DNA from: Streptomyces sp. NBC_00358
GTDB lineage: Bacteria > Actinomycetota > Actinomycetes > Streptomycetales > Streptomycetaceae
Reading direction: 5' to 3'
Assembly (NCBI RefSeq): GCF_036099295.1
Contig: NZ_CP107976.1
Location: 2,294,001 to 2,358,000 of the forward strand
DNA: 64,000 bases
Made by a program: the position numbers and the translations under genes. This document shows positions 41,401 through 49,844 of this stretch, in pieces (the stretch's first letter is position 1; each line of letters starts with the position of its first letter). The notes below the pieces were generated by a model, which saw only the letters and a list, made by a program, of their open reading frames with translations, was not told where the DNA came from and did no database searches.

Positions 41401-43853
41401 CCGAGTTGGTCCTCCTCGCAGCCTTCGAGGAGCCGCTGCTGCCACAGCGTGTAGTCCGCGTACTGCACCGGCAGCGGCTCCCATGCCGGACGCTGTCCCC
41501 GCGAGCGGGTGACGTAGGCGGTGCTCAGGTCGCGCATCAGCGGCTGGTACGACCAGCCGTCGGAGACGATGTGGTGCATCACCACGAGGAGCACGTGCTC
41601 GCGCCCGGTGTCACCGATGCTGAACAAGCTTGCCCTCAGCGGGAGTTCGCCGGCCAGGTCGAAGGCGCGCGCGGACTCGGCGGCCAGCAGGTCCGCCAGC
41701 TCCGTGTCGCTCGCGGGCGTGACCGGCAGCTCGACGCGCACCGCGTCCGCCGGCAGCACCCGCTGAAAGGTCCGGCCGCCCTCCGTCCCGAAGACCGTGC
41801 GCAGGCTCTCGTGGCGGCCCACCACGTCGGTGAACGCCGCATGGAGGGCGCGGAGGTCGAGTTCGCCGCGCACCCGCACGGCCAGGGGGATGTTGTACGT
41901 CGCCGACGGGCCCTCCAGCTGGTCCAGGAACCACAGTCGCTGCTGGGCCGCCGACAGCGGAAGCGGCTGGGGCCGTTCCTCGGCCGCCGTCAGTTCGGGC
42001 CGCCCGGACTCGCCGCCGCCTGTGGCGATGTACCCGGCGAGCAGGGCCACCGTCGGGTATTTGAAGAACTCCCGCAGGGTCAGCTGGACTTCGAGCGTGG
42101 TGCGGACCCGGCTGACCAGGCGGGTGGCGAGCAGGGAGTGGCCACCGACGGCGAAGAAGTCGTCGTCGATGCCGATCGAGGGCAGGCCCAGGGCGTGCGC
42201 GAAGAGGCCGCACAGCACCTCTTCGACACCGTTGCGCGGGGTCCGGCCGCTCGCGGCGGCACCGGCCCGGGGCGCGGGCAGCGCACGCCGGTCCAGCTTG
42301 CCGTTGGGTGTCAGCGGCAGCGCGCCGAGCGGGACGACGGCCGACGGGACCATGTACTCCACGAGCTCCTGGCCGGCGTACCGCCGCAGTTCGGCGGTGT
42401 CGACGACGCCCTCGACGGCCGGGACGACGTAGGCGACGAGGCGCTTGTCACCGGGCCGGTCCTCACGGACGATCACCGCGGCCTGGTTCACGGACGGGTG
42501 GCCGGTGAGGACCTTCTCGATCTCGCCGGGCTCGATGCGGTTGCCGCGCAGCTTGATCTGCTGGTCGGCGCGGCCCAGGAAGACGATCTCGCCGTGCTCG
42601 TTCCAGGCGGCGAGGTCACCGGTGCGGTACATCCGGGTGCCGGGCGGGCCGTACGGGTCGGCGGTGAACCGCTCGGCGGTGATGCCGGGGCGGTGGCTGT
42701 AGCCCTGCGCCAGGTGGGGCCCGGCGACGTAGAGCTCGCCGGTCTCGCCGGAGGCCGTGTGGCGCAGGCCGGCGTCCAGGACGTACATGGCGGTGTTGGC
42801 CATCGGGATACCCAGGTGCAGCCGCTCCAGCGAGCGCAGCTCGGGGGTGAAGGCCTGGTAGCTGCAGAAGACGGTGGCCTCGGTGGGGCCGTAGACGTGC
42901 ACGACCGTGGTGTCGGGGCAGTGGTCGAGGACCCGCGTCAGGGCCGTCGCGGACAGGACGTCGCCGCCCGTCCAGATCTCCCGCAGCCGGGCCAGGGCCC
43001 CGATCGCCTCGCCGGCCATCGCGTCGAAGAGCGCGGTGGTGAAGTAGGCGGCCGTGGCGTCGTGGCGGGTGATCGCCTCGCCCAGCTCACCGATGTCGAT
43101 CTTCGGGGAGGAGAGGATCACGGCCAGGCCGCCGCGCAGCAGCGGCACCCACAGTTCGTACGTCGAGGAGTCGAAGGCGAGCGGCGAGTAGGCGAGGACC
43201 CGCTCGTGGGCGGCGGCTCCGAAACCGGGGTCCAGGGCCAGTTCCACCACGTTGCGGTGGGTGTTGACGACACCCTTCGGGGTGCCGGTGGAGCCGGAGG
43301 TGAACATGACGTACAGCGCCTGGTCGGGGTGGACCGCGACGCTCGGCGCGGGTGCCGGGTCGTACGCCGTCACGCTCTCGTCGCTCACCCGCAGCACGGG
43401 CAGGTCCGCGGCGAACGCGGTCGTCCCGTCCGCCGGGCGGTCGGTGACCAGCAGCACGGCGTCGGTGTTGCCGAGGATCCAGGTCTGCCGCTCGGCACGC
43501 TGGCGCGGGTCCAGCGGCACGTACACACCGCCGCTCTTCAGTACGGCGAGCACCGTCACGACGTAGGCGAGGGAGCGGTCGAAGAGGAGGCCGACCGCGT
43601 CACCGGGGCCGGCGCCCGCCGCGATCAGCCGGTGCGCCAGGGCGTCGGACGCCCCGTCCAGCTCCCGGTAGGTGAGCTCGCGCTCCCCGCTCACCAGGGC
43701 GACCGCGTCGGGCGTGCGGGCCGCCTGCGCGGTGAACAGCTCGTGCAGCGGGCCGGCGGGGAGGTCCACCGCCGTGTCGTTGTACGCGGCGATGTGCGCG
43801 GGCACGCCGTCGGCGCCCGTGGAGAGAGCCGGCTCGGCTTGCTGCTGGGACAT
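32484..43853 (-). CDS. NRPS, four modules (A-T-C-A-T-C-A-T-C-A-T)
   Basis: 3789 residues. The ATG at 43853 has an RBS (GAGAAGG); the frame is open 178 codons further upstream into the neighbouring gene but without homology. Rough layout: A1 20-540, T1 545-615, C2 625-1065, A2 1075-1590, T2 1600-1670, C3 1680-2115, A3 2130-2645, T3 2655-2720, C4 2735-3170, A4 3180-3690, T4 3705-3770. All C domains keep HHxxxDG. It lacks an N-terminal C domain, so module 1 initiates. By eye, pockets of A2, A3 and A4 all read DAYWWGGTF(K), valine type; A1 reads about DSYYWGVVF(K), unassigned. No E domain is present. Coupled to the TE-bearing NRPS by GTGA. Confidence 0.94.
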   Translation of the reverse strand: MSQQQAEPALSTGADGVPAHIAAYNDTAVDLPAGPLHELFTAQAARTPDAVALVSGERELTYRELDGASDALAHRLIAAGAGPGDAVGLLFDRSLAYVVTVLAVLKSGGVYVPLDPRQRAERQTWILGNTDAVLLVTDRPADGTTAFAADLPVLRVSDESVTAYDPAPAPSVAVHPDQALYVMFTSGSTGTPKGVVNTHRNVVELALDPGFGAAAHERVLAYSPLAFDSSTYELWVPLLRGGLAVILSSPKIDIGELGEAITRHDATAAYFTTALFDAMAGEAIGALARLREIWTGGDVLSATALTRVLDHCPDTTVVHVYGPTEATVFCSYQAFTPELRSLERLHLGIPMANTAMYVLDAGLRHTASGETGELYVAGPHLAQGYSHRPGITAERFTADPYGPPGTRMYRTGDLAAWNEHGEIVFLGRADQQIKLRGNRIEPGEIEKVLTGHPSVNQAAVIVREDRPGDKRLVAYVVPAVEGVVDTAELRRYAGQELVEYMVPSAVVPLGALPLTPNGKLDRRALPAPRAGAAASGRTPRNGVEEVLCGLFAHALGLPSIGIDDDFFAVGGHSLLATRLVSRVRTTLEVQLTLREFFKYPTVALLAGYIATGGGESGRPELTAAEERPQPLPLSAAQQRLWFLDQLEGPSATYNIPLAVRVRGELDLRALHAAFTDVVGRHESLRTVFGTEGGRTFQRVLPADAVRVELPVTPASDTELADLLAAESARAFDLAGELPLRASLFSIGDTGREHVLLVVMHHIVSDGWSYQPLMRDLSTAYVTRSRGQRPAWEPLPVQYADYTLWQQRLLEGCEEDQLGFWSSALADLPEEVTLPAVRPRPVVASYRGATHTVHCPPEVHASLGALARESGASVFMVAQAAVSTLLSRSGAGQDIPLGSPIAGRTDQKLDDLVGFFVNTLVLRTDLSGNPSFRELLTRVRETDLAAWAHQDLPFDRLVEILNPDRSAARHPLFQVMLTLTDAATPTLTAEGLDTQAEFTWLKAAKFDLTFSFAEHRGADGEPGGLDITVEYATDLYDTGTIEATGARLVRLLDAAARTPDLPVGELELLSSGERSLLLESWAGSVTGGADAGLGELFAAQVARTPDAVAVVHGSEELSFRELDGRANRLAHRLIAEGVGVGSRVALFQERSVDAVVATLAVVKAGGVYVPLDTRYPVDRIQLVVAQSSIGFLLTDTDISGLQLPAGTRLFHVGDLDGGGADAGDPGVRVHPDQPVYAMFTSGSTGVPKGVAVTHRNVADLAHQRMYAGGNHSRVLFHSPMAFDASTYEMWVPWLTGGALVVAPAGHLDTAAYQRLIADHAITGLWLTAGLFRLIAEEAPGVFAGVREVWAGGDVVPPEAVRRVMDHNPGITVVNGYGPTETTTFAATHHIRRPFDRTGPVPIGEALDNHRLHVLDEHLRLVAPGTPGELYIAGAGLAQGYLDRPSLTADRFVADPYGPAGSRMYRSGDLVRWNREGSLEYLGRADEQVKLRGFRIELGEIESVLAAHEAVGQAVVAVREDRPGDKRLVAYVVPAGEAGLDVNDLRRQTAAVLPEYMVPSAFVPMDAIPLTGNGKVDRKSLPAPQSTGEAASGRAPRTPAEEVLCGLFAEILGLADVAIDDHFFHLGGHSLLATRLISRIRQAFGTQITVKDLFQGPTPAALAEFVEQRGGDDVRRPVLRERVRPERVPLSFGQRRLWFLDQLEGPSATYNIPLALRLTGAVDTEALRLALTDTVVRHESLRTLFSVTDGEAGQLVLPAGEIRLDLPVTPADEHTLDALLGEEAARAFDLAAELPVRACLFGTGPQDHVLLVVMHHIVSDGWSTAPFLRDVATAYTARIADRAPEWEQLPVQYADYTLWQEELLATDGERQAEFWRHTLGELPEEATLPADRPRPATASFRGRTHGVQCPPALHEALTRLARETGTTLFMVAQAAVATALARSGAGTDIPIGAPIAGRTDQRLDDMVGFFVNSLVLRTDVDGDPSFRELLDRVRETDLAAWAHQDLPFDRLVEILNPERSTARHPLFQVALTLQDAAKPVLELPGVHTESGFTPLEIAKFDLTFSFHEHRTADGRPDGLDLAIEYATDLYDARTVEGLADRLVRLLEAAVATPELPVGELEFTGPEERERLLELGAGPVTDGAFPDAGLAELFAAQVARTPDAVAVASEERSFTYAELDAESDRFAQRIIGLGVGPESVVALMMERSADLLVAMLAVVKAGGAYAPLNPADPDTRHTQILDELDAPVLITDRALADHPLVTRAQARDLVVEAKDLDGRPATRPTAPTHPDQWLYVMFTSGSTGVPKGVAVTHRNVADLARQRMYAGGGHQRVLFHSPHTFDASTYEIWVPWLTGGTVVVAPRGHLETGTLSELIAGHSITSLWLTAGLFRVMAEEAPEAFAGLREVWAGGDVVPPEAVRRIHEHCPDTTVVNGYGPTETTTFAATHRIRRPFDHPGTVPIGEALDNHRLYVLDPALRLVPAGAPGELYIAGAGLARGYVGRPSLTAERFVADPYADEPGTRMYRTGDLVRWNHEGSLEYLGRADQQIKLRGFRIELGEIETALTGHGSVVQATVIVREDRPGDKRLVAYLVAAEGGVDLNDLRRHATSALPEYMVPSAFVLLDALPLTANGKIDRRALPTPQVTHDVTGRAPRTPQEEVLCGLFAAVLGLPSATIDDHFFHRGGHSLLATRLISRIRQAFGVQLGVRDLFRYPTVVALSERVTEGSGELPRAALTRAKERPERVPLSSAQQRLWFLDQMEGPSATYNIPMALRLTGAVDVEALRQALTDLVTRHESLRTVYPTHEGKAYQSVRAPEPVGLPVVPVTQDTLAARLAGLAATPFDLASGIPLRAHLLALGDREHVLLLVIHHIASDGWSNAPLFRDLAAAYAARAEGQTPEWEPLPVQYADYALWQQQLMEQDEERQLGFWRETLADLPDEATLPADRPRPATASNRGSTHVVHGNAGLHQELTALAQDTGTTLFMVAQAAVSTLLSRSGAGYDIPLGSPVAGRTDQQLDDLVGFFVNTLVLRTDLSGAPSFRDLLHRVRETDLAAWNHQDLPFDRLVEILNPERTPNRHPLFQVMLTLGDTAADAPELPGLETAYEFSKVEIAKFDLTFGFAERRGEDGEPGGLDIIVEYATDLFDASTVEGVADRFVRLLEAVVASPELPVESLELLSEGERSLLLRQRAGAVTGGADAGLGELFAAQVARTPDAVAVVHGGEELSFRELDGRANRLAHRLIAEGVGVGSRVALFQERSVDAVVATLAVVKAGGVYVPLDTRYPMERVQLIVEQSDVSFFVTDRDPGEVRLPAGAKVVPGAAPDQGDAGDPGVRVHPDQPVYAMFTSGSTGVPKGVAVTHRNVADLAHQRMYAGGNHSRVLFHSPMAFDASTYEMWVPWLTGGALVVAPAGHLDTAAYQRLIAEHAITGLWLTAGLFRLIAEEAPGVLAGVREVWAGGDVVPPEAVRRVMDHNPGITVVNGYGPTETTTFAATHHVKRPFGHTGAIPIGEALDNHRLHVLDPGLRLAPPGTPGELYIAGAGLAQGYLDRPSLTADRFVADPYGPAGSRMYRTGDLVRWNREGSLEYLGRADEQVKLRGFRIELGEIESVLAAHEAVGQAVVAVREDRPGDKRLVAYLTAQDGAGVDVEDVKRRTAGLLPEYMVPSVLMVLDTIPLTGNGKVDRKSLPAPQSTGEAASGRAPRTPREEVLCGLFAEILGLPAVTIDDHFFHLGGHSLLATRLVGRIRTVLEVEVSVATLFENPIVATLVEKLDGAVAARPKLRPMRRMGATK
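32642..34300 (-). repeat. NRPS module-4 copy of a duplicated A-T segment (partner about 38955-40620)
   Basis: About 1.65 kb covering most of A4 and T4 is near-identical to A2/T2 at an offset of about 6.31 kb, with long identical runs (for example 33000-33120 vs 39310-39430). This points to recent duplication or gene conversion. Boundaries are by eye. Confidence 0.75.
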
Positions 43854-43963
43854 CTCGACACCTTCTCGGAAGCTCGGTTGGCTGGTCTCGCGGCGTGCCG
43901 GGAGACCGACGGAGCCACGGCGGGACAGGGGCAACTGCGAAGTCGTAGAGGAATCAGGGGTGT

Positions 43964-45220
43964 TCAGCCGGGCGGAAGCAGGACATCCCTCGCGTCCAGT
44001 GCGTCCACCCGGTACTTGCCGAGCGCGCTGATCAGCAGCCGCAGTTCGAGGGCGACGCTCTCGACGAGGCGGACGAGCCCGTCCCCGGCGTCCTCGTCGA
44101 CCGCGAGGAGCGCGGCACGGCCGAGTCCGACGGCGTGGGCGCCGAGCGCCAGTGCCTTCACGGCCCGGGTGCCCTCCCACATCCGGCCGCTGGCCAGCAG
44201 GCAGTTGCCGGTACGGCCGATCCGGATCAGGCATTCGCCGAGCGGGAGCCCGACCTGGCCGAGGAACCCGGTGGGCGCCCAGGCCGTGCCGCCCTCGGCG
44301 CCGTCGACCGTGACGGAGTCCGCGCCGGCCGCCCAGGCGGTGGCCGCCGCGAGTGCCACGTCCCGGCCGGGGTGGAGCTTCACCCACACCTTCACGCGCG
44401 GGAAGTTGTTGCGCATCAGCCGGATCTGCTGGCGCAGGATCTCCTCGGTGAACGTGCCGGGGCTGCTGATCCGCAGCACCCGGTCGCCGTCCGTGCCGAA
44501 CACCTCGTCGGTGGCGTACTGTTCGGCGACCCGCCCGGCGGCCTCACGGCCCAGGACGGTGAGCCCGCCCAGGCCCGGCTTGGCGCCCTGCCCGACCTTC
44601 AGCTCGAAGGCGAGCCGGCCGGAGGCCAGCAGGGGTTCGGACACCGGGTCGCTGTAGACGAGGTTCCACACCTCGGCGTCCGCGTCCTCGGTGGACTGCT
44701 GGACCACGACACCGCCGTACCCCTCGTTGCCGCTGGAGCCGGCTGCCTCGGTGTAGGCGGCGATCCGGCCGAGCAGCGGGGAGACCTCGGCCTCGGACGC
44801 GGCACGGTAGCCGTTGACCGGGACGACGTTCTCGCCGATGACCATCGGGATGCCCAGCCGCCCGGCCTGCCGGCCGGCCGCCTCGCCGAGGTCGCGGCTG
44901 GCGACCTGGGTGGAGCCGAACGCCGACACGTACAGCGGCAGCCGGGAGGCGAACCCGCCGACCACGGCGTCCAGTTCGACGTCCGTGTACAGCGGCTCGC
45001 GGGCCAGCTCGATCAGCTTCTTCAGCCGTTGCGGCATGAACACCGGCGGCACGATCCGGGTCCGCTCCAGCAGGTCGTACGCGTCCTGCCCGGCCGGCAC
45101 CGCGCCCAGCAGGCCGCTGCCGTAGCCGTCCAGGGCGGGAAAGGCTGCGGCAGCGCCGTGCCGGGCCCGGTGCCGCACCTGTTCCTCGGGGAAGCCGGTG
45201 GCGCTCAGTACGGTGCTCAT
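43964..45220 (-). CDS. Glutamate-synthase-like FMN protein
   Basis: 418 residues matching only the FMN-binding synthase domain of GltB. Key stretches are [12 protein letters not shown] (about 215-226), [28 protein letters not shown] barrel strands, and DGAEGGTAW. It has no N-terminal glutaminase domain, and the cysteine cluster that binds the 3Fe-4S centre in true glutamate synthase is missing. So it is not a complete GltB; it may be an FMN oxidoreductase or amine-handling enzyme using free ammonia. It is coupled to the AsnRS-like gene by ATGA and lies 110 bp before NRPS1; that gap holds a small hairpin (43884-43907). Confidence 0.78.
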   Translation of the reverse strand: MSTVLSATGFPEEQVRHRARHGAAAAFPALDGYGSGLLGAVPAGQDAYDLLERTRIVPPVFMPQRLKKLIELAREPLYTDVELDAVVGGFASRLPLYVSAFGSTQVASRDLGEAAGRQAGRLGIPMVIGENVVPVNGYRAASEAEVSPLLGRIAAYTEAAGSSGNEGYGGVVVQQSTEDADAEVWNLVYSDPVSEPLLASGRLAFELKVGQGAKPGLGGLTVLGREAAGRVAEQYATDEVFGTDGDRVLRISSPGTFTEEILRQQIRLMRNNFPRVKVWVKLHPGRDVALAAATAWAAGADSVTVDGAEGGTAWAPTGFLGQVGLPLGECLIRIGRTGNCLLASGRMWEGTRAVKALALGAHAVGLGRAALLAVDEDAGDGLVRLVESVALELRLLISALGKYRVDALDARDVLLPPG

Positions 45221-46206
45221 GCCGACACCACTCCCGGCAGCTTCGGGTAGGCGCTGGCCTCCCAGGCGGCGGCGCGGCCGGTGACGTAGCGGGTGAGGCG
45301 CTCCAGGCCGATGCCGAAGCCGGAGCTGGCGGGGATGCCGCGCCGGGCGAGGTCCAGGTACCAGCCGTACTTGGCGGGGTTCTCGCCGGTCTCCCGCATC
45401 CGCGTGACCAGGGCCGCGTAGTCGTGCTCGCGCTCGCTGCCGCTGGCCAGCTCGCCGTAGCCCTCGGGGGCGATCAGGTCGAAGTTCCGCAGCACGCCGG
45501 GCCGCTCCGGGTCCTCACGGTCGTAGAAGCCGCGCGAGCCCTTCGGGTAGTCGACGACGAAGAAGGGCCGGCTGCTCTTCGCGGAGATGATCTCCTCCCC
45601 CTGCCAGTCGATCTCGGCGCCGGGGTCCTGGGGGTGGCCGAGCGCGACCAGGTCCGCGGTGGCCTCCTGGTGCGTCATACGGCCGAACGCGCCCTGCACC
45701 ACCTCGCGGAAGGCGTCCGCGTCCCGCCCCAACAGCTCCAGTTCGCCCGGGAGTCCACCGGCCACCTCGGCCACGACGTGCGCCACCAACTGCTCGGCGA
45801 GCTCCATCGCGTCCTCGCGCCGGGCGTCGCGCATCTCCACGTCGATCTGGTGGAACTCGGCGAGATGGCGGTGCGTGACGGCCGTCTCCAGGGGCTCAAG
45901 ACGGACGTTCGGCGCGATGTAGAAGATCTTGTCGAAGGCGAGCAGGGAGGCCTGCTTGTAAAGGATCGCGCTGGTCATCAGCTTGTACTTGTGGCCGTAG
46001 AAGTCGATGTCGACCTGCTTGGAGCCCCGGATGCCCGGATCGGTCACCGGTCCGATGACCGGCGGCAGCAGCTCCTGGAAGCCCCGGCCGGTGAGGAACG
46101 CGCGGGTCGCGGCCAGCATGCGGGACTGCACCCGCAGCGTGGCGCGGGTGCTCTCGCGCATCAGGTGCTGGTCGGGCGAGGACGGGAACGCGGGCGTGCT
46201 GTTCAT
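45217..46206 (-). CDS. AsnRS/AspRS-like catalytic domain protein (possible asparagine-synthetase-type amidase ligase)
   Basis: 329 residues equal to the catalytic core of a class II (Asp/Asn/Lys) aminoacyl-tRNA synthetase. Motif 2 includes APNVRLEPLET (R102, E104) and HRHLAEFHQIDVEM; motif 3 is GFGIGLERL (296-304). The N-terminal anticodon-binding domain is absent. Archaeal paralogues of this kind make asparagine from aspartate and ammonia. Next to glutamate mutase, it could amidate 3-methylaspartate or activate it for transfer. The ATG at 46206 follows a perfect AGGAGG inside the upstream gene and overlaps its stop. A true tRNA-charging role is unlikely without a tRNA-binding domain. Confidence 0.75.
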   Translation of the reverse strand: MNSTPAFPSSPDQHLMRESTRATLRVQSRMLAATRAFLTGRGFQELLPPVIGPVTDPGIRGSKQVDIDFYGHKYKLMTSAILYKQASLLAFDKIFYIAPNVRLEPLETAVTHRHLAEFHQIDVEMRDARREDAMELAEQLVAHVVAEVAGGLPGELELLGRDADAFREVVQGAFGRMTHQEATADLVALGHPQDPGAEIDWQGEEIISAKSSRPFFVVDYPKGSRGFYDREDPERPGVLRNFDLIAPEGYGELASGSEREHDYAALVTRMRETGENPAKYGWYLDLARRGIPASSGFGIGLERLTRYVTGRAAAWEASAYPKLPGVVSA

Positions 46207-47534
46207 GGTGCTACCTCCTGGGGGGACCGGGGTGCGGACGAGGGGGCGGGGCGGGGCCTGTCCGTGGGCTTGTTCGCGGCGCTGTCGTGGCGGCGCTGCA
46301 CGAACGACAGCGCGTCGAACAGACCCGCCGCGGTGAGCCGGCGGCCGCGCCGCTGGACAGGGCCGATGGGCATCGACCCGATCTCCGACCAGACGAGCCG
46401 GCCCGAACCGTCGATCCGGCTCCTGGTGCGGCCCGCGTTGTCGGGGTGCAGGCAGTACGGGACGTCGAGCAGACCGCGGGCGAACGCCTTCAGCAGCGCC
46501 TGCCCGAGATCCGCGTCCAGTTCGAGTACGGCGTCCACGAGGGCTCGGGCCTCGGCGTAGACGGCGTTGTCGGCCGGGCCGGCGTCCGGAGCGGGAGCCG
46601 CGCGGTGCCGGGCCGCCGCCCGCGAGGCGGTGCGCAGCGCCTCGACGTTCTCCGCGACCGTCGGGATGCGGTGCGACTCGGCCGTCGTCTTCACGATCAG
46701 CCGGGCCGCCCCCGTCTGGACGGCCAGCTCGGCGGAGCGTTCGAGGAGGTCCAGGGAGCCACGGCGGCTGCGCGGGTACAGGCCCATGTAGGTGTAGAGG
46801 ACGATGTGCCAGTCGGTGTCCGGCAGCAGTTCGCCGGCCAGTCGGCGCAGCGCGTGCACCGCCTCGCGGTCCTGTCCGGGGTGGGTCTGCTGGGCGTAGC
46901 TGAGCGAGATGCTGCGCAGGCCGGCCCGGTGGAAGAACAGCGCCTCCAGGGCGCTGATCGCCACCAGCAGTCCCGGCGGGCACAGTTGGCCGAGCATGCA
47001 GCCGCCGAAGGTCTCCAGGTGCGGCTCCACGCCACCGCCCCGCAGCGCGGCCAGTGCCTCGCAGCTCTCCTGCCAGTTGCGTACCGAGTCGAGCAGTGGC
47101 GTGCGCCCGTAGGGCAGGCAGTACGACACCGGTCCGCCCTCGGTGGCGTCCAGGCCGAGCGGGGCCAGCGCGGCGACGATGCGCTGCGGGCTCGCCGAGC
47201 CGTGCCGCACCTGCACCGGGAAGCCGGCGTCGCGGACACCGTCCAGCACCCAGGCCGCGGTGTGCGGGCTGTAGGAGGTGATCGGGAACCCGTTGAGCGG
47301 GACCCGCTCGTGCAGTGCCCGCACCGCCGACGGCTCGTCGCCCACCCGCGTGTAGCTGTCGATGGTGACGGTGCCGACGACCGCGTCCGCCGCGCCCTTG
47401 GTGGCCAGCAGGCCCGAGCGCATCAGCGCCGGGTCCGAGAACCCCATCCGCGGCTGCACCACGAGCGCCCCGCGGGCCTGCGCCTCGGCGACGAAGCGGC
47501 CGAAGGACGGGGTGGGCCGGTGGAGTGCGCTCAT
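46203..47534 (-). CDS. glmE: Glutamate mutase large (epsilon) subunit
   Basis: 443 residues, about 40 fewer than the clostridial enzyme. Family stretches are TVTIDSYTRVG (about 55-65), GGPVSYCLPYGR, and LETFGGCMLGQLCPP. The protein forms the substrate TIM barrel that, with the cobalamin subunit, converts L-glutamate to (2S,3S)-3-methylaspartate. In actinomycete clusters such pairs supply 3-methylaspartate to lipopeptides or macrolactams. It overlaps glmS by ATGA. The last 40 or so residues are Pro/Arg-rich and poorly ordered. Confidence 0.88.
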   Translation of the reverse strand: MSALHRPTPSFGRFVAEAQARGALVVQPRMGFSDPALMRSGLLATKGAADAVVGTVTIDSYTRVGDEPSAVRALHERVPLNGFPITSYSPHTAAWVLDGVRDAGFPVQVRHGSASPQRIVAALAPLGLDATEGGPVSYCLPYGRTPLLDSVRNWQESCEALAALRGGGVEPHLETFGGCMLGQLCPPGLLVAISALEALFFHRAGLRSISLSYAQQTHPGQDREAVHALRRLAGELLPDTDWHIVLYTYMGLYPRSRRGSLDLLERSAELAVQTGAARLIVKTTAESHRIPTVAENVEALRTASRAAARHRAAPAPDAGPADNAVYAEARALVDAVLELDADLGQALLKAFARGLLDVPYCLHPDNAGRTRSRIDGSGRLVWSEIGSMPIGPVQRRGRRLTAAGLFDALSFVQRRHDSAANKPTDRPRPAPSSAPRSPQEVAP

Positions 47535-48010
47535 CGGGCCACCGCCTTGCGCGCGGGCAGGGCGCCGACGAAGGACTCGAAGGCGGTGAAGCCCGCCCCG
47601 TCCTGGAACACCGCGTCGAAGCCGGCCCGCATCAGCTCGCCGGCCTGCGCCTCCTGACGGCCGCCGACGCCGAGCTTGCCGCCGATGACGGCCGGCAGGT
47701 CCGCGAGCTCCCAGCGGGACCTGACCGCCTCGATGAGCGGCCCGGCGTCGTTGAAGCCGTGCCCGTTGACGCTGCTGACCACCAGCAGGTCGGGCTGGGA
47801 CTTGCAGCAGGACTCCACGATTTCGTCCTGGGGAACACATGGCCCCAGGTTGACGACGTTGTGCCCGAGGTCTTCGAGCAGCAACTGGATGAATACGAGA
47901 TTCCAGGTGTGCGCATCGGACGGCAGCCCGGTAACGACGACGTCCAGCGGCCCGGATCGAGGGCGATCCGCCCATTCGACAGGCTTCATTGTTCGCTTCG
48001 TCCACATCAT
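47531..48010 (-). CDS. glmS: Glutamate mutase small (sigma) cobalamin-binding subunit
   Basis: 159 residues, or 152 if translation starts at the internal ATG at 47989; no start has a convincing RBS. B12-binding fold: the lower-ligand motif is DAHTWN (residues 32-37), where the family has D-x-H-x-x-G, so the glycine is replaced by Asn. Downstream are SSVNGHG and VIGGKLGVGG, which wrap the nucleotide tail. It carries adenosylcobalamin for GlmE. It is first gene of the leftward operon that reaches to the NRPS thioesterase. Confidence 0.87.
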   Translation of the reverse strand: MMWTKRTMKPVEWADRPRSGPLDVVVTGLPSDAHTWNLVFIQLLLEDLGHNVVNLGPCVPQDEIVESCCKSQPDLLVVSSVNGHGFNDAGPLIEAVRSRWELADLPAVIGGKLGVGGRQEAQAGELMRAGFDAVFQDGAGFTAFESFVGALPARKAVAR

Positions 48011-48235
48011 GGGGTGACAGGGGAGAAAGAGAGTTGGAGAGAAAAGGGCTCCGGTGGGCCCGGAACTTCATCTCGGACATCACCGTAGGTTCGCGCCGCC
48101 GCCGTTTCCGGCGTCCCCGGCGGCAACCGACAGGCAGCCGGGCAGCAGTTGGCGGCCACCTGCCGCCGGGGCGCGTTCCGGGTCCGGACACTGGAGCGCA
48201 CGACACACCCGAGTGACCGAGTAAGGAGTGAGGAC
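48011..48235. promoter_or_regulatory. Divergent promoter region, mutase-NRPS operon and mbtH operon
   Basis: This 225-bp gap separates the leftward glmS-to-NRPS operon from the rightward small-gene/mbtH operon, so it must hold both promoters. An RBS (AAGGAG) is visible just before 48236. I could not identify clear promoter hexamers or an operator. Confidence 0.5.
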
Positions 48236-48532
48236 ATGGCGGACGCGCTGGAGGACGTTCTGGACCGGGCACGCGAGGGCATCGACCGGAGCGAGGCCCT
48301 GGGAGAGGCCCAAGTCGCCGTACTGGAGGCGGCGTCGAATCTCGTGCGGGCGAGCCGGCCGCGCCTCGCGCAGGCCCCGTCGGAACACGCGGAACTGCTG
48401 CGGGAGGCCCTCGCCTCGGTGCGCGCGGCCACCGTGGCCACCGGGATCGCCCTGACACGCGCCCACCGGAGCCCGGCGGTTGCCGCCCAACTGCCTGGCA
48501 CGCTGCCCGGCACGAAGGCCGTGCGGATCTAG
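48236..48532 (+). CDS. 98-aa helical protein of unknown function
   Basis: 98 residues from an ATG with a very good RBS (AAGGAG, about 8 bases). Sequence is Ala/Leu/Arg/Glu-rich with heptad-like spacing, so probably a helical bundle; no membrane segment, signal peptide or known motif is seen. It lies 51 bp before mbtH and is presumably co-transcribed with it, so it may support the NRPS. I do not recognise the family. Confidence 0.65.
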   Translation: MADALEDVLDRAREGIDRSEALGEAQVAVLEAASNLVRASRPRLAQAPSEHAELLREALASVRAATVATGIALTRAHRSPAVAAQLPGTLPGTKAVRI

Positions 48533-48583
48533 CGTTCTTCCCACACCCCGACTTCCGACCCGACTTCGCAGAGGTGGAACACC

Positions 48584-48796
48584 ATGGCAACGAATCCGTT
48601 CGAGGACTCCGATGGCCGTTACGTCGTTCTCGTCAACGACGAGGGCCAGCACTCGCTCTGGCCCGCTCGCATCGAGCAGCCGGCCGGCTGGGAACTCGTC
48701 AAGGCCGAGGCCTCCAAGGAGGAGGCCATGGAATTCATCGAGGCCAACTGGACGGATATGCGCCCGCGTTCCGTCGTCGCCGCGCTGGCGAGCTGA
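48584..48796 (+). CDS. MbtH-like NRPS accessory protein
   Basis: 70 residues with the full MbtH pattern: NPFEDSDGRYVVLVNDEGQH, SLWP, PAGW, and a C-terminal NWTDMRPRS. The invariant tryptophans are present. MbtH proteins bind A domains and aid folding and adenylation. It probably serves the nearby NRPSs, all of which lack a fused MbtH domain. Confidence 0.96.
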   Translation: MATNPFEDSDGRYVVLVNDEGQHSLWPARIEQPAGWELVKAEASKEEAMEFIEANWTDMRPRSVVAALAS

Positions 48797-48802
48797 GAAC
48801 GA

Positions 48803-48850
48803 AAGCGAAAGGCCGGGCGGGCTGGATGATTCCAGCCCGCCCGGCCTTTC
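48803..48850. terminator. Bidirectional terminator, 22-bp perfect stem
   Basis: A perfect 22-bp inverted repeat (48803-48824 with 48829-48850) and a 4-base loop (TGAT) lie between the convergent mbtH and carbamoyltransferase genes. The arms begin GCGAAAGGCC and end GGCCTTTCGC, giving A- and T-containing ends in both directions. Confidence 0.85.
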
Positions 48851-48858
48851 GCGTGCTT

Positions 48859-49785
48859 TCAGTTCCCGGCACCGGTCACGCACCACTCCAGGACCGCCAT
48901 CGCCGCCGTCATCTTGTGGTAGGCCTGCCGCCAGGCGACGCTGCTCGGCCCGTCCAGCACCTCGTCCGTGACCTCCTGCCCGCGTACGGCGGGCAGGTCG
49001 TGCAGGAACACGGTGTCCGGGCCGCCGAAGCGGGCGAGGAACTCCGCGTCGATACGGAAGCCCTCGAAGTCCTTCAGCCAGTCGGGATTCGCCTTGGGCA
49101 CGCCCATCGTCTGCCAGCGGCTGGTGTACACCGCGTCGACCGGGCCCTCGACCTCGTCGGGCGACACGACCTGCGTCACCGGGGCCTTGCCGCCGGCGAG
49201 TTCGTCGGCGAGGTCCAGCTTGTCCTTCGGCACCTCGTAGCCGCTCGGGCACAGCAGGGTCAGCCGCAGACCGGGGGTGAGCGCGGCGGCCAGCGCGAGG
49301 GCCGCTCCGGAGCTGTTGCCCTCGCCGACGGCGAGCAGGTGCAGCCCGTCCAGCGAGCCGAAGTGCTCGGTGAGCGTGGCCAGGTCGGCGATCGCCTGGG
49401 TGGGGTGCTCGTCCAGGCTCAGCGCGTTGACGACGGCCAGGTCCGGGCTGCTGCCGAGCCGCCGTATCTCCTCGACCTCCCCGTTGGTGCGCACCACCAG
49501 CGCGTCCAGGTACTGCCCGAGCACCCGGGAGGTGTCCTCCACGGTCTCGCCGGTGGACAGTTGGAGCTCGTCCGGGCCGTAGGTGACGACGTCGGCGCCC
49601 AGCCGGGTCGCCGCGCTCCAGAACGACGTACGGGTCCGGGTCGAGGACTTGCGGAAGTAGACGCCGACCTGCTTGCCGTCGAGCGTCCTGCGGTCGACAC
49701 CGGCGCGGCCGAAGAACACGGCCCGCTGGACGATCCGGTCGAGTTCGGCGGGCGTCAGATCGGCCAGGGAGATCAGGTTGCGCAT
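48859..49785 (-). CDS. Divergent ornithine-carbamoyltransferase-like enzyme
   Basis: 308 residues. The carbamoyl-phosphate loop is intact: STRTR (48-52) and HPTQ (127-130). The ornithine side differs from true OTCases: the usual D-x-W-x-S-M-G reads S-R-W-Q-T-M-G (222-228), the HCLP loop reads HDLP (262-265), and GDGNN reads GEGNS. The acceptor is therefore probably not ornithine. Viomycin/capreomycin clusters use an OTC homologue (VioL/CmnL) to carbamoylate a diaminopropionate side chain; with diaminoacid genes here, a similar ureido-forming role is a good guess. It lies 59 bp after the XRE-type regulator gene on the same strand. Confidence 0.82.
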   Translation of the reverse strand: MRNLISLADLTPAELDRIVQRAVFFGRAGVDRRTLDGKQVGVYFRKSSTRTRTSFWSAATRLGADVVTYGPDELQLSTGETVEDTSRVLGQYLDALVVRTNGEVEEIRRLGSSPDLAVVNALSLDEHPTQAIADLATLTEHFGSLDGLHLLAVGEGNSSGAALALAAALTPGLRLTLLCPSGYEVPKDKLDLADELAGGKAPVTQVVSPDEVEGPVDAVYTSRWQTMGVPKANPDWLKDFEGFRIDAEFLARFGGPDTVFLHDLPAVRGQEVTDEVLDGPSSVAWRQAYHKMTAAMAVLEWCVTGAGN

Positions 49786-49844
49786 GGTGAAGTGCCTTTC
49801 GTACGAGAGGGATCAACGGGTTCGGGCAGGTCCTGGGGGCAGGT

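Noticed and set aside
25414..43853. Epimerisation or methylation domains hidden in the NRPSs
   Set aside because: Every T domain is followed directly by a C or TE domain with no space for E or MT insertions, and no such motifs were seen.
43854..44387. 178-codon N-terminal extension of the four-module NRPS
   Set aside because: Overlaps the GltB-like gene, shows no homology and lacks an RBS; the ATG at 43853 has one.
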